Assembly: GCA_004556705.1 (NCBI GenBank)
Contig: SFGA01000021.1
Location: forward strand, 1 to 31,922
Length of the DNA: 31,922 nt
Origin: Ruminococcus sp.
GTDB lineage: Bacteria > Bacillota > Clostridia > Oscillospirales > Acutalibacteraceae
Direction of reading: 5' to 3'
Shown: positions 8,008 through 15,164 of the stretch, one piece after another
How the letters are laid out: every line of letters starts with the position of its first letter
Position numbering within the stretch: the stretch's first letter is position 1
Translations under genes and position numbers: made by a program
Notes under the pieces: generated by a model
Database searches by the model: none
Seen by the model: the letters and a program-made list of their open reading frames with translations, nothing else
Told to the model about the DNA's origin: nothing

Positions 8008-8679
8008 ATGTTGTTTAGTATTTTACGTGGCGCATCGGGAATTGAGATTGCAATTCTCTTTTTGGCTCGCTTGTTTGTTGTTTTTTGCACCTTGCCCGTG
8101 CATGAATATGCACACGCATTTGTAGCTGATAAATTGGGCGATAAAACCGCAAGACTTTCGGGCAGACTTACGCTCAATCCGATGGCTCACATTGACATTT
8201 TGGGCGCAATAATGATTTTGTTTGTCGGCTTCGGCTATGCAAAGCCTGTGCCTGTCAACCCACGTAATTTCAAAAATCCTAAAAAGGAAATGGCTTTTAC
8301 GGCACTTGCAGGACCGTTTTCAAATATTTTAATGGCTGTTGTCTTTATGCTTTTGTCAAACGTTCTGTCTCTTTTCGGAAGCTCATTATTTGTTCAGGCA
8401 TTTTACGTTTTCTTCTCATTTGCCGCTTCAATAAATATCGGACTTGCCGTTTTCAATCTTATTCCGATACCGCCGCTTGACGGCTCAAGGGTTTTGGAGC
8501 TGCTCATTCCCGATAAATACTATTATAAATTTGCGCAGTACGAAAGATATATTGTTATTGTTATTTTCGGACTTATAGTTTTCGGTGTGCTTGACGCACC
8601 GCTTGCATTTTTGCAAAATCATCTCTATTCGGCACTTAATTATATTGTCAGCTTGCCGTTCAGAGCTTTCAAAGGATAA
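8008..8679 (+). CDS. M50-family membrane zinc metalloprotease (site-2 protease-like, short form)
   Basis: Predicted intramembrane metalloprotease of 223 aa, the compact form without PDZ or CBS domains. Zinc ligands are in HEYAH (residues 32-36) within the first membrane segments, and the second conserved site is IPIPPLDGSRVL near residue 155. Four to five hydrophobic helices span nearly the whole protein. AGGAG precedes the ATG by 7 bases. It sits between prmC and scpA, a frequent place for this family in Clostridia. SpoIVFB, which is also M50, normally has a C-terminal CBS domain that is absent here, so this is better called a generic M50 member; the substrate is unknown. Confidence 0.87.
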   Translation: MLFSILRGASGIEIAILFLARLFVVFCTLPVHEYAHAFVADKLGDKTARLSGRLTLNPMAHIDILGAIMILFVGFGYAKPVPVNPRNFKNPKKEMAFTALAGPFSNILMAVVFMLLSNVLSLFGSSLFVQAFYVFFSFAASINIGLAVFNLIPIPPLDGSRVLELLIPDKYYYKFAQYERYIVIVIFGLIVFGVLDAPLAFLQNHLYSALNYIVSLPFRAFKG

Positions 8680-8683
8680 TTTA

Positions 8684-9424
8684 ATGGAAAAGATTTCTTA
8701 TAAGGTTGAGGCTTTTGAGGGTCCGCTTGACCTTTTGCTTTACCTTATTTCTAAGCATAAATTGGATATTTACGACATACCGATTGTTGAGCTTGTCGAT
8801 CAATATATTGCCTATGTTCGCTCAATGGAAAATGACGATTTATACGTTGCGAGTGAATTTATTGAAATGGCGGCAAGGCTTGTTTATATAAAATCGGTAT
8901 CTCTTTTGCCTGTTTATGAGGAGGCGGAGGAGTTAAAGCGTGAGCTTACGGGAGAGCTGATTGAGTACAGAGACTGTCAGCTTATGGCAGGTAAGCTTTC
9001 CGAGATGACCGACGGCTTTGATAAATTTATCAGAAAGCCGACTGAATTGGAAATTGACTATACATATACAAGGCTTCATGAGGGTAACGAGCTTTTGCGT
9101 GCCTATCTCAATGCGGCAGGCAGAAAGCTTCGTAATTTACCTCCGCCGGTCGAGGTTTTTCGTGAAATAGTTGCGAAAAAGATAGTTTCTGTCGGCTCAA
9201 AAATCAGATCAATTTTTACAAAGCTTTCAAAAGCGGGTAAAAAAGAAAAGATGACAGAGCTTTTCAACGGTGCCGAAAGCCGTTCGGATCTTGTCGCAAC
9301 CTTTCTTGCGATACTTGAGCTTGCAAAATCGAAAAAGATAAATATTATCGGTGACGGTGCAGATGCTGACATTGAGCTGCTCGCAACCGATATTGAAGAA
9401 ATGAATTCGGAAGAGTGGGAATAA
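8684..9424 (+). CDS. scpA: Segregation and condensation protein A
   Basis: Kleisin subunit of the bacterial SMC condensin, which bridges the SMC heads and recruits ScpB. The 246-aa protein opens with YKVEAFEGPLDLLLYLISKHKLDIYDI... (first 20 residues typical of ScpA), has FIEMAARLVYIKS in the N-terminal domain, and ends with a winged-helix region (VATFLAILELAKSKKINI). I chose the ATG at 8684, 7 bases after AAAGGA; the frame is open further upstream inside the protease gene but without ScpA-like sequence. scpB follows four bases later. Confidence 0.95.
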   Translation: MEKISYKVEAFEGPLDLLLYLISKHKLDIYDIPIVELVDQYIAYVRSMENDDLYVASEFIEMAARLVYIKSVSLLPVYEEAEELKRELTGELIEYRDCQLMAGKLSEMTDGFDKFIRKPTELEIDYTYTRLHEGNELLRAYLNAAGRKLRNLPPPVEVFREIVAKKIVSVGSKIRSIFTKLSKAGKKEKMTELFNGAESRSDLVATFLAILELAKSKKINIIGDGADADIELLATDIEEMNSEEWE

Positions 9425-9428
9425 TTTA

Positions 9429-10022
9429 ATGGCAAACGCAAATGAATTACAGGCGATAGTCGAGGCTGTTTTGTTTGCTTCGGGCGAGCCGCTTGAGTTG
9501 AGTCGCTTGTCAGAGGTGCTTGACATTGAGGACGAGCAGACGCAGCAGATTTTATTAAATCTTGCGGCGGAGCTTGATGAAAGACACAGCGGAGTTTGTC
9601 TTTTGGAGCTTGACGGCAAATATCAGTTGTCAACGAGAACAAAATACGGCGATTACATAAGAAAAGTTCTTGAAGTAAAGAAAAATGCACCGCTTTCGCA
9701 GGCGGCATTTGAAGTTCTTGCGGTGGTGGCTTATAATCAACCTGTTACAAAGGCTTTTATTGAGCAGGTCAGAGGCGTTGATTGCTCGGGCGTTATCGCA
9801 ACTCTTTGTCAAAAAAAGCTTATTGAAGAAAAGGGCAGGCTTGAATTACCGGGCAGACCCTTGGTATACGGGACTACAACGGATTTCCTTAGGTGCTTTT
9901 CATTTTCCTCGCTTGGGGATTTACCTGAATTGCCTAATGACCAAAATACCGACAGGCAGTTAATGCTTGACGAAGCTGTCGCAGAGTCCGAAAAGGGCGA
10001 AAGCAGCAGTGAAAACGAATAA
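9429..10022 (+). CDS. scpB: Segregation and condensation protein B
   Basis: Winged-helix partner of ScpA in the SMC complex. The 197-aa protein starts ANELQAIVEAVLFASGEPL, a clear ScpB signature, and contains APLSQAAFEVLAVVAYNQPV and LPGRPLVYGTT, both conserved. The final 25 residues are an acidic, Ser/Glu-rich tail as in many Clostridia. Its ribosome site is weak (GAGTGGGA), which suggests reliance on coupling to scpA four bases upstream. Confidence 0.95.
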   Translation: MANANELQAIVEAVLFASGEPLELSRLSEVLDIEDEQTQQILLNLAAELDERHSGVCLLELDGKYQLSTRTKYGDYIRKVLEVKKNAPLSQAAFEVLAVVAYNQPVTKAFIEQVRGVDCSGVIATLCQKKLIEEKGRLELPGRPLVYGTTTDFLRCFSFSSLGDLPELPNDQNTDRQLMLDEAVAESEKGESSSENE

Positions 10023-10049
10023 AATTACAATTATAAAAGGAGGATGAAT

Positions 10050-10772
10050 ATGAAGGCATTGATTATAATACTTGCGATAATACTGTTTTTTGTTCTCCTT
10101 TTAAGCATTAGATTTAGGATAGAAGCGGAATATTTTGATGAGTTCTGCTTGAAAATCAAATGGCTGTTTTTTCAGATTTCTATTTATCCGCTTGATGAAA
10201 AAATCGACAAGCTAATAAATAAGATGACTAAGGATAAAAAGCCGAAAGAAGCTCCTGCTGAGCCCGAGGAAAGCAAGCAGGAAGAGGAAGCAATTACAAA
10301 AAAGGGGAACCCATTCAAAAAATTCTATGAAAATCAAGGCTTTGACGGCGTTATGGAGCTTGTAAATAACGGCGCAGACGCTCTCGGAACAATGATGAAG
10401 GGAATGAAAAAGCATTTCATCATTGACGATATGTATCTTTGGGTTACGGTATCGAAAAACCACGATGCGGCAGGAACTGCACTTGAATACGGTAATATTT
10501 GCCAAAAAGTATTTCCGTCAATGGGTTATATTTGCTCTAATTTCAAGGTTAAAAGATATGATATTGATATAAATCCCGATTTTATCGGAACATTAAGCAG
10601 CGCAAGGTTTGTTTTTAACTGTTCGTTCAGGCCGTTGTTCTTAATAAACTCTGTGATTGCTTTTGCGTTTAGATTTTTATTTAATGTTGTTTTCAAATTT
10701 CTTTTTTCAAAACCGAAAAAAGGCACTATAAATAATGAGTTACAAAATACAGAAGGCGGTGCTATTCAATGA
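10050..10772 (+). CDS. DUF2953 membrane-anchored protein (YtfI-like)
   Basis: Protein of 240 aa with an N-terminal membrane helix (ALIIILAIILFFVLLLS), a charged linker rich in Lys and Glu around residues 60-90 (EEPEESKQEEE-like), and a C-terminal DUF2953 part ending in a hydrophobic stretch. B. subtilis YtfI belongs to the same family and lies beside ytfJ, the same arrangement as here with gerW next. Its role is unknown; the constant pairing suggests a link to spore or envelope function. I chose the ATG at 10050 because AAAGGAGG lies 7 bases upstream; the ATG at 10044 is only one base from it. The gene overlaps gerW by four bases. Confidence 0.82.
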   Translation: MKALIIILAIILFFVLLLSIRFRIEAEYFDEFCLKIKWLFFQISIYPLDEKIDKLINKMTKDKKPKEAPAEPEESKQEEEAITKKGNPFKKFYENQGFDGVMELVNNGADALGTMMKGMKKHFIIDDMYLWVTVSKNHDAAGTALEYGNICQKVFPSMGYICSNFKVKRYDIDINPDFIGTLSSARFVFNCSFRPLFLINSVIAFAFRFLFNVVFKFLFSKPKKGTINNELQNTEGGAIQ

Positions 10773-11194
10773 AAGAACAGTCAGCAGCAGGAATTCTCGA
10801 AACAACAATTGAAAAGGTGAAAAACCTTGTTAACGTCAGCACGATTATCGGTGATCCGATGACGGTTGACGGCGGAATTACAATTATTCCCGTTTCAAAG
10901 GTAACATACGGTTTTGCTTCGGGCGGTTCAGACTTCCCCTCAAAATCCAACAAAGAAATCTTCGGCGGCGGCGGTGGAGCAGGCGTTACGATTACACCTG
11001 TTGCATTCCTTGTGGTTTCTGACGGCGAAGTTACTCTTAAACACATTACAGCTTATGATAATGCGGCTGAAAGAGTTGTTAACCTTGTTCCCGAAATGTT
11101 TGATAAGGTTACAAGCGTTGTTAATAAGGCAAAGAAAGAAAAGAGTGAAGCTGCAAAGGCAGAAGAGCCTGTTGTAAGCGTTACCGCAGAGTAA
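10769..11194 (+). CDS. gerW: GerW/YtfJ family sporulation protein
   Basis: Protein of 141 aa in the GerW (YtfJ) family; the B. subtilis member is a spore protein needed for normal germination. The family core is visible: STIIGDPMTVDGGITIIPVSKV, then a glycine run (FGGGGGAG) followed by VTITPVAFLVV. The C-terminus is a Lys/Glu-rich tail. It starts inside the end of the DUF2953 gene (ATGA overlap), so the two are co-translated. A promoter-like element for the next gene lies inside its last codons. Confidence 0.92.
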   Translation: MKEQSAAGILETTIEKVKNLVNVSTIIGDPMTVDGGITIIPVSKVTYGFASGGSDFPSKSNKEIFGGGGGAGVTITPVAFLVVSDGEVTLKHITAYDNAAERVVNLVPEMFDKVTSVVNKAKKEKSEAAKAEEPVVSVTAE

Positions 11195-11200
11195 TAAAAT
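11172..11200 (+). promoter_or_regulatory. Candidate internal promoter for dacF-rluB
   Basis: TTGTAA (11172-11177), 17 bases, TAAAAT (11195-11200). The predicted start near 11207 is just upstream of the hairpin that covers the dacF ribosome binding site. Found by eye. Bacillus dacF is forespore-specific (sigma-F), but this element looks like a housekeeping promoter. Confidence 0.5.
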
Positions 11201-11212
11201 ATAAAATAATTT

Positions 11213-11252
11213 AATCACCGCCTGCATATTTTTAATAGGCAGGTGGTTGATT
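11213..11252 (+). promoter_or_regulatory. Hairpin covering the dacF ribosome binding site
   Basis: Bases 11213-11225 pair with 11239-11252: 13 pairs, one G:U and one bulged T, around a 13-base loop. The AGGTGG ribosome site (11241-11246) and the first base of the TTG start are inside the 3' arm. No T-run follows, so it does not look like a terminator. It could slow dacF translation or make it conditional. Confidence 0.6.
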
Positions 11253-12391
11253 TGCGTAAAGAGATAAGAATAATATTGTTGAGCTTAATAACGATATTAT
11301 TGTTGAACGTCGGTGCTTACGCCGAGGATGTGCAAATAGATATTTCAGCTTCCTCGGCTGTTTTGCTCGTCAGCGGCTCAAATAAAGTTTTGTTTGAAAA
11401 ATCTGCTTATGAAAAGCGGCCTATGGCAAGCACAACCAAAATTATGAGCTCGATTATCGCTATTGAAAGCGGCAGACTTGACGAGGAAATTACCGTAACT
11501 CAGGAAATGACGGCGGTAGAAGGTACATCAATGGGTCTTTTACCGAATGACAGGGTAAGCGTTTCTGAATTGGTCTATGGAATGCTGTTGTCCTCCGGTA
11601 ACGATGCGGCGAATGCGACTGCAATTACTATTGCGGGCAGTACAGACGCATTTGTTTCAATGATGAATGATAAGGCAAAGCAAATCGGTATGCTTTCGAC
11701 TCATTTTGCAACTCCGTCGGGACTTGATGCCGATGACCATTATTCAACTGCATATGATATGGCTCTGCTCGGCTCTTACGCTATCGAGAACGAACAATTT
11801 TTAGAAATATGTTCTTCTTCGTCGGCTGTTGTGGATTACGGTAATCCGCCATATAAGCGCAGACTTACCAATCATAATAAGCTGCTTAAAATTTATGACG
11901 GGGCAATCGGCATAAAGACAGGCTTTACCAAGAAAAGCGGCAGATGTCTTGTTTCCGCTGCCGAAAGAGACGGCGTTATGCTAATTTGCGTTACACTGAA
12001 TGATGCGGATGATTGGAACGATCACAAAAAGCTGCTTGATTACGGCTTTGGTATAGCAAAACGATATGATAATTACCAAAGAGATTTTTTAATCGGTATT
12101 GTCGGTGGGAAAGAAGCTTCCGCAAACGCACAGCTTCAAAGGACACCGAAAATCGGCATACTCAACGGGCAAATTACTCAAAAGGTGTATATCGAGCATT
12201 TTTTATATGCGCCTGTAAAGAAAAATGACGTTGTCGGTTATTCTCAGTTTTATTATCAAAACGGAACACTTGCCGATACCGTGCCCATAATCATTAAAAG
12301 CGATATAGGGCAAAACGAATACGAAGAGAAGGCTAAAATTAGCTTTATATATAGTATTTTAAGAAAAATCAAGGGAGAAAAAGATGGCTGA
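11252..12391 (+). CDS. dacF: D-alanyl-D-alanine carboxypeptidase, DacF/DacB-type (peptidase S11)
   Basis: Penicillin-binding serine carboxypeptidase that trims the terminal D-Ala of peptidoglycan stem peptides. Of 379 aa, the first about 25 form a signal peptide (hydrophobic IILLSLITILLLNVGAYA). All three active-site motifs are present: STTK (S60-K63), SGN (115-117) and KTG (222-224). The C-terminal part resembles the PBP5-type beta domain. I chose the TTG at 11252 because AGGTGG is 5 bases upstream; a GTG at 11243 would put that motif inside the coding region. Position after gerW and before rluB matches the spore-cortex-linked DacF genes of Clostridia, though a vegetative DacA-like role cannot be excluded. 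Confidence 0.88.
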   Translation: MRKEIRIILLSLITILLLNVGAYAEDVQIDISASSAVLLVSGSNKVLFEKSAYEKRPMASTTKIMSSIIAIESGRLDEEITVTQEMTAVEGTSMGLLPNDRVSVSELVYGMLLSSGNDAANATAITIAGSTDAFVSMMNDKAKQIGMLSTHFATPSGLDADDHYSTAYDMALLGSYAIENEQFLEICSSSSAVVDYGNPPYKRRLTNHNKLLKIYDGAIGIKTGFTKKSGRCLVSAAERDGVMLICVTLNDADDWNDHKKLLDYGFGIAKRYDNYQRDFLIGIVGGKEASANAQLQRTPKIGILNGQITQKVYIEHFLYAPVKKNDVVGYSQFYYQNGTLADTVPIIIKSDIGQNEYEEKAKISFIYSILRKIKGEKDG

Positions 12392-13112
12392 CGATAAAAT
12401 CAGACTTCAAAAATATCTTGCCGAATGCGGCGTTGCTTCAAGGAGAAAATCCGAGGAATTGATTGCAGCAGGCAAGGTAAAGGTCAACGGCGTAACAGCT
12501 TTGATAGGCGATAAGGTAAACCCAAAGCACGATAAGGTTACCGTTAGCGGCAAAAAGGCTGTAAGCGTTAAGAAAAACGTTTATATTATGCTCAACAAGC
12601 CGAGAGGCTTTATTACCACAATGAATGACGAGCACGACAGAAAATGCGTTGCAGAGCTTGTTAAGGATATAAATACAAGGCTTTATCCCGTCGGTCGTCT
12701 TGACAGAGAGTCAGAGGGTTTGCTTATAATGACGAATGACGGCGAATTTACAAACGCTCTCACTCATCCGTCAAAGCACGTTTCCAAGACGTACAGAGTT
12801 ACTATCAGACCTACTATCACAAAAGAACAGGCTACCGAATTCAGAAACGGCATAGAAATTGACGGCAGAATGACTGCTCCTGCGGATTTGAGAGTTTTGG
12901 AGACACAGGAGAACAGGACGGTTGTTGAAGTTACGATTTATGAGGGCAGAAACAGACAGATAAGAAAGATGTTTGAGGCACTTGGCATAGAGGTCGCAAG
13001 GCTTAAACGCACAAAGGTCGGAAATTTGAAGCTCGGTATGTTAAAACAGGGCGCATACAGGCATTTGACTGAAGATGAGGTAAGCTCTCTTTATGAGCTT
13101 GCAGGCAAATGA
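12384..13112 (+). CDS. rluB: 23S rRNA pseudouridine synthase RluB/RsuA family
   Basis: Predicted 242-aa pseudouridine synthase acting on 23S rRNA near position 2605. An N-terminal S4 RNA-binding domain (RLQKYLAECGVASRRKSEEL) is followed by the catalytic motif PVGRLDRESEGLL with the catalytic aspartate at 107, and by EGRNRQIRKMFEALG near the C-terminus. RsuA and RluF share this layout, but the location downstream of scpAB is the usual RluB place in Firmicutes. It overlaps dacF by eight bases and uses AGGGAG inside that gene. Confidence 0.9.
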   Translation: MADDKIRLQKYLAECGVASRRKSEELIAAGKVKVNGVTALIGDKVNPKHDKVTVSGKKAVSVKKNVYIMLNKPRGFITTMNDEHDRKCVAELVKDINTRLYPVGRLDRESEGLLIMTNDGEFTNALTHPSKHVSKTYRVTIRPTITKEQATEFRNGIEIDGRMTAPADLRVLETQENRTVVEVTIYEGRNRQIRKMFEALGIEVARLKRTKVGNLKLGMLKQGAYRHLTEDEVSSLYELAGK

Positions 13113-13137
13113 TTTTATCGTATTTGGTAAGATAATA

Positions 13138-13166
13138 TTGACATTAGTTGATAAAAATAGTAAAAT
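13138..13166 (+). promoter_or_regulatory. Strong housekeeping promoter of the yicC-spoVM operon
   Basis: A perfect TTGACA (13138-13143), 17 bases, and TAAAAT (13161-13166), with a start site expected near 13173, about 20 bases before the yicC start codon. It is one of the best sigma-A type matches in the window. Confidence 0.85.
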
Positions 13167-13194
13167 ATTAAGACTAAATTAGGACGGTATAATT

Positions 13195-14073
13195 ATGATA
13201 AAAAGTATGACAGGTTACGGCAGGGCTGAAGAAACTGTCGATTCAATGAACATTGTCGTAGAAATAAAAAGTGTTAATCACAGATATTTCGAATTTTCTG
13301 CAAAGGTACCGAGAGTGTACGGCTTCCTTGAGGAAAAGCTCAAAACCTTTACAAATTCTCTTGTTTCAAGAGGTAAGATTGAATGCTATGTCAGCATTGA
13401 ATGCCTTGAGGACTCGGAAACTCAAATCGTTGTGAACAAGGCACTTGCCGAAGGGTATTTCAACGCAGTTAAGACTCTTGCCGAGGATTACTCGATTGAC
13501 GGCACAATTTCCGCTATGACACTTTCACGTTATCCTGACGTACTTTCCGTTCATAAGGCTGCCGACGATGAAGAAAAAATTTGGAATGCGGTTAAGGTCG
13601 TCGCAAAGGACGCCATTGACAAATTTATAAATATGCGTCAGGTTGAGGGCGAAAAGCTCAAAGCGGATGTCCTTTCACGAGCTGATTACATTATTGAATG
13701 TGTTGAGTTTGTTGAAGAGCGTTCACCGCAGACGGTAAAGGAATATAACGAAAAGCTTAAAGCGAGAATTCAGGAGCTTATCGGAGATGCGGCGGTTGAT
13801 GAGCAGAGGCTGTTAAACGAAGCCGCTATTTATGCGGATAAAATTGCCGTTGCAGAGGAAACCGTTCGTTTGAGAAGCCACATATCACAGCTTCGTACAT
13901 TTTTGGAGGCTGATGAGGCAATAGGAAGAAAGCTTGACTTTCTTGTTCAGGAAATTAACAGAGAGGCGAATACAATCGGCTCTAAGGCACAGGACGTTGA
14001 AATTGCAAAGCGTGTAATTTCAATTAAGGCGGAAGTAGAAAAAATTCGTGAACAAATCCAAAACATCGAATAA
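13195..14073 (+). CDS. yicC: YicC/YloC family endoribonuclease
   Basis: Protein of 292 aa in the YicC/YloC family, of which E. coli YicC has been reported as an endoribonuclease. The N-terminus IKSMTGYGRAEETVD and VEIKSVNHRYFEFSAKVPR are family hallmarks, as is the C-terminal FLVQEINREANTIGSKAQD followed by EVEKIREQIQNIE. The central part is a charged helical region. AGGACGG precedes the ATG. It heads the long operon, directly after the strong promoter, and is followed by remA as in B. subtilis (yloC-remA-gmk). Confidence 0.94.
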   Translation: MIKSMTGYGRAEETVDSMNIVVEIKSVNHRYFEFSAKVPRVYGFLEEKLKTFTNSLVSRGKIECYVSIECLEDSETQIVVNKALAEGYFNAVKTLAEDYSIDGTISAMTLSRYPDVLSVHKAADDEEKIWNAVKVVAKDAIDKFINMRQVEGEKLKADVLSRADYIIECVEFVEERSPQTVKEYNEKLKARIQELIGDAAVDEQRLLNEAAIYADKIAVAEETVRLRSHISQLRTFLEADEAIGRKLDFLVQEINREANTIGSKAQDVEIAKRVISIKAEVEKIREQIQNIE

Positions 14074-14085
14074 GGAAGTTGTAAA

Positions 14086-14349
14086 ATGAAACTTGTAAAC
14101 ATCGGCTTCGGTAATGCGGTAAACGCAAGCCGTGTGCTTTCAGTTGTAAATCCCGAATCGGCACCTGTTAAGAGGTTGATACAGGACGCAAAGGATGAAA
14201 AGCTTTTGATTGACGCCACGCAGGGAAGGCGGACAAGGGCGGTAATTATTACCGACAGCAACCATGTTATTTTGTCCTATCTCCAAACGGAGAAAATTTT
14301 AAGCAGATTTAATGAAGAAAACGATACGGAGGAACCGATAAATGAATAA
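14086..14349 (+). CDS. remA: RemA family DNA-binding regulator (DUF370)
   Basis: Small protein of 87 aa. B. subtilis RemA is an oligomeric DNA-binding activator of matrix and osmoprotection genes. The conserved core is clear: VNIGFGNAVNASRVLSVVNP, SAPVKRLIQDAK, and LLIDATQGRRTRAVIITDSN. The last residues (NEENDTEEPINE) are an acidic tail. AAGGAAG precedes the start. It overlaps gmk by eight bases. The matrix role may not hold in Clostridia. Confidence 0.92.
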   Translation: MKLVNIGFGNAVNASRVLSVVNPESAPVKRLIQDAKDEKLLIDATQGRRTRAVIITDSNHVILSYLQTEKILSRFNEENDTEEPINE

Positions 14350-14899
14350 AAAAGGAAGACTTGTTCTTTTCTCGGGTCCTTCAGGCGTCGGAAAAGATAC
14401 TTTACTTGATATTCTCTTGAAAAAGAGGCCTGAAATTCGTCACTCTGTGTCGATTACAACAAGGAAAAAGAGAGAAAATGAGGTAGACGGCGTTGATTAT
14501 TTCTTCATATCCCGTGACAGATTTGAAAATATGATTGACAATAACGGCGTTCTCGAATATACTCAATACGGCGTTAATCTTTACGGTACACCGAAAGAGC
14601 CCATTGATAATTGGTTGAGCGAGGGCGAAACCGTTATTCTTAAAATCGAAGTTCACGGTGCGGAAAATATCAAAAAGATGTATCCGGAGGAATCTGTCGC
14701 AATATTTATAATGCCGCCGTCAATAGAGGTTCTTGAACAAAGACTTCGTAACAGAGGCACCGAAAACGAAGAGGACCTTATCAGACGAATGGAAATTGCG
14801 ACTTCCGAGATTGAAAAAAGCGTTGATTATGATTATATAATCGTAAATGACAATCTTGAAAGCGCCGCTAACGAAGTTATTAAAATCTTAGATAATTAA
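14342..14899 (+). CDS. gmk: Guanylate kinase
   Basis: Converts GMP to GDP with ATP, the entry step for GTP and (p)ppGpp pools. The 185-aa protein has the P-loop GPSGVGKDT, with Asp where many members have Ser or Gly, then SITTRKKRENEVDGVDYFF for GMP binding and the family helix RLRNRGTENEEDLIRRM. It is slightly shorter than the usual 200-210 aa because the C-terminus is trimmed. GGAGG lies about 8 bases before the ATG, inside remA. Confidence 0.95.
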   Translation: MNKKGRLVLFSGPSGVGKDTLLDILLKKRPEIRHSVSITTRKKRENEVDGVDYFFISRDRFENMIDNNGVLEYTQYGVNLYGTPKEPIDNWLSEGETVILKIEVHGAENIKKMYPEESVAIFIMPPSIEVLEQRLRNRGTENEEDLIRRMEIATSEIEKSVDYDYIIVNDNLESAANEVIKILDN

Positions 14900-14921
14900 A
14901 ATATTCAGAGAGGTAATATTT

Positions 14922-15134
14922 ATGGTATTCAATCCAAATTTAGCAAAAGTTTTATCAAATCATCTCAGCCGTTATTCGCTTGTTATCGCAACGGCAAAAA
15001 GAGCGAGAGAAATTTCAGAAGAGGCTGAAGCAAACGGCGAAATTCTCACAGAAAAGCCTGTAAGCCTTGCACTTGAAGAAATTGTTCAGGGCAAAATCAA
15101 GGTTATCGAGCCGGAAGAAATCAGATATTTATAA
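14922..15134 (+). CDS. rpoZ: RNA polymerase omega subunit
   Basis: Protein of 70 aa that helps fold and assemble the beta-prime subunit. The signature NHLSRYSLVIATAKRARE is followed by KPVSLALEEIVQGKIKV. AGAGAGG precedes the ATG by about 9 bases. In B. subtilis coaBC lies between this gene and priA; here priA follows directly. Confidence 0.93.
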   Translation: MVFNPNLAKVLSNHLSRYSLVIATAKRAREISEEAEANGEILTEKPVSLALEEIVQGKIKVIEPEEIRYL

Positions 15135-15164
15135 TTTTATCGGTAAATGTTGTCGGGAGGTGGT

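Noticed and set aside
9103..9708. 201-codon antisense frame over scpA-scpB
   Set aside because: Low-complexity Ser/Pro/Ala-rich translation with no ribosome site, opposite two certain genes.
10762..11227. Pair of antisense frames over gerW
   Set aside because: Proline/threonine-rich mirror of the glycine-rich GerW core; no start signals.
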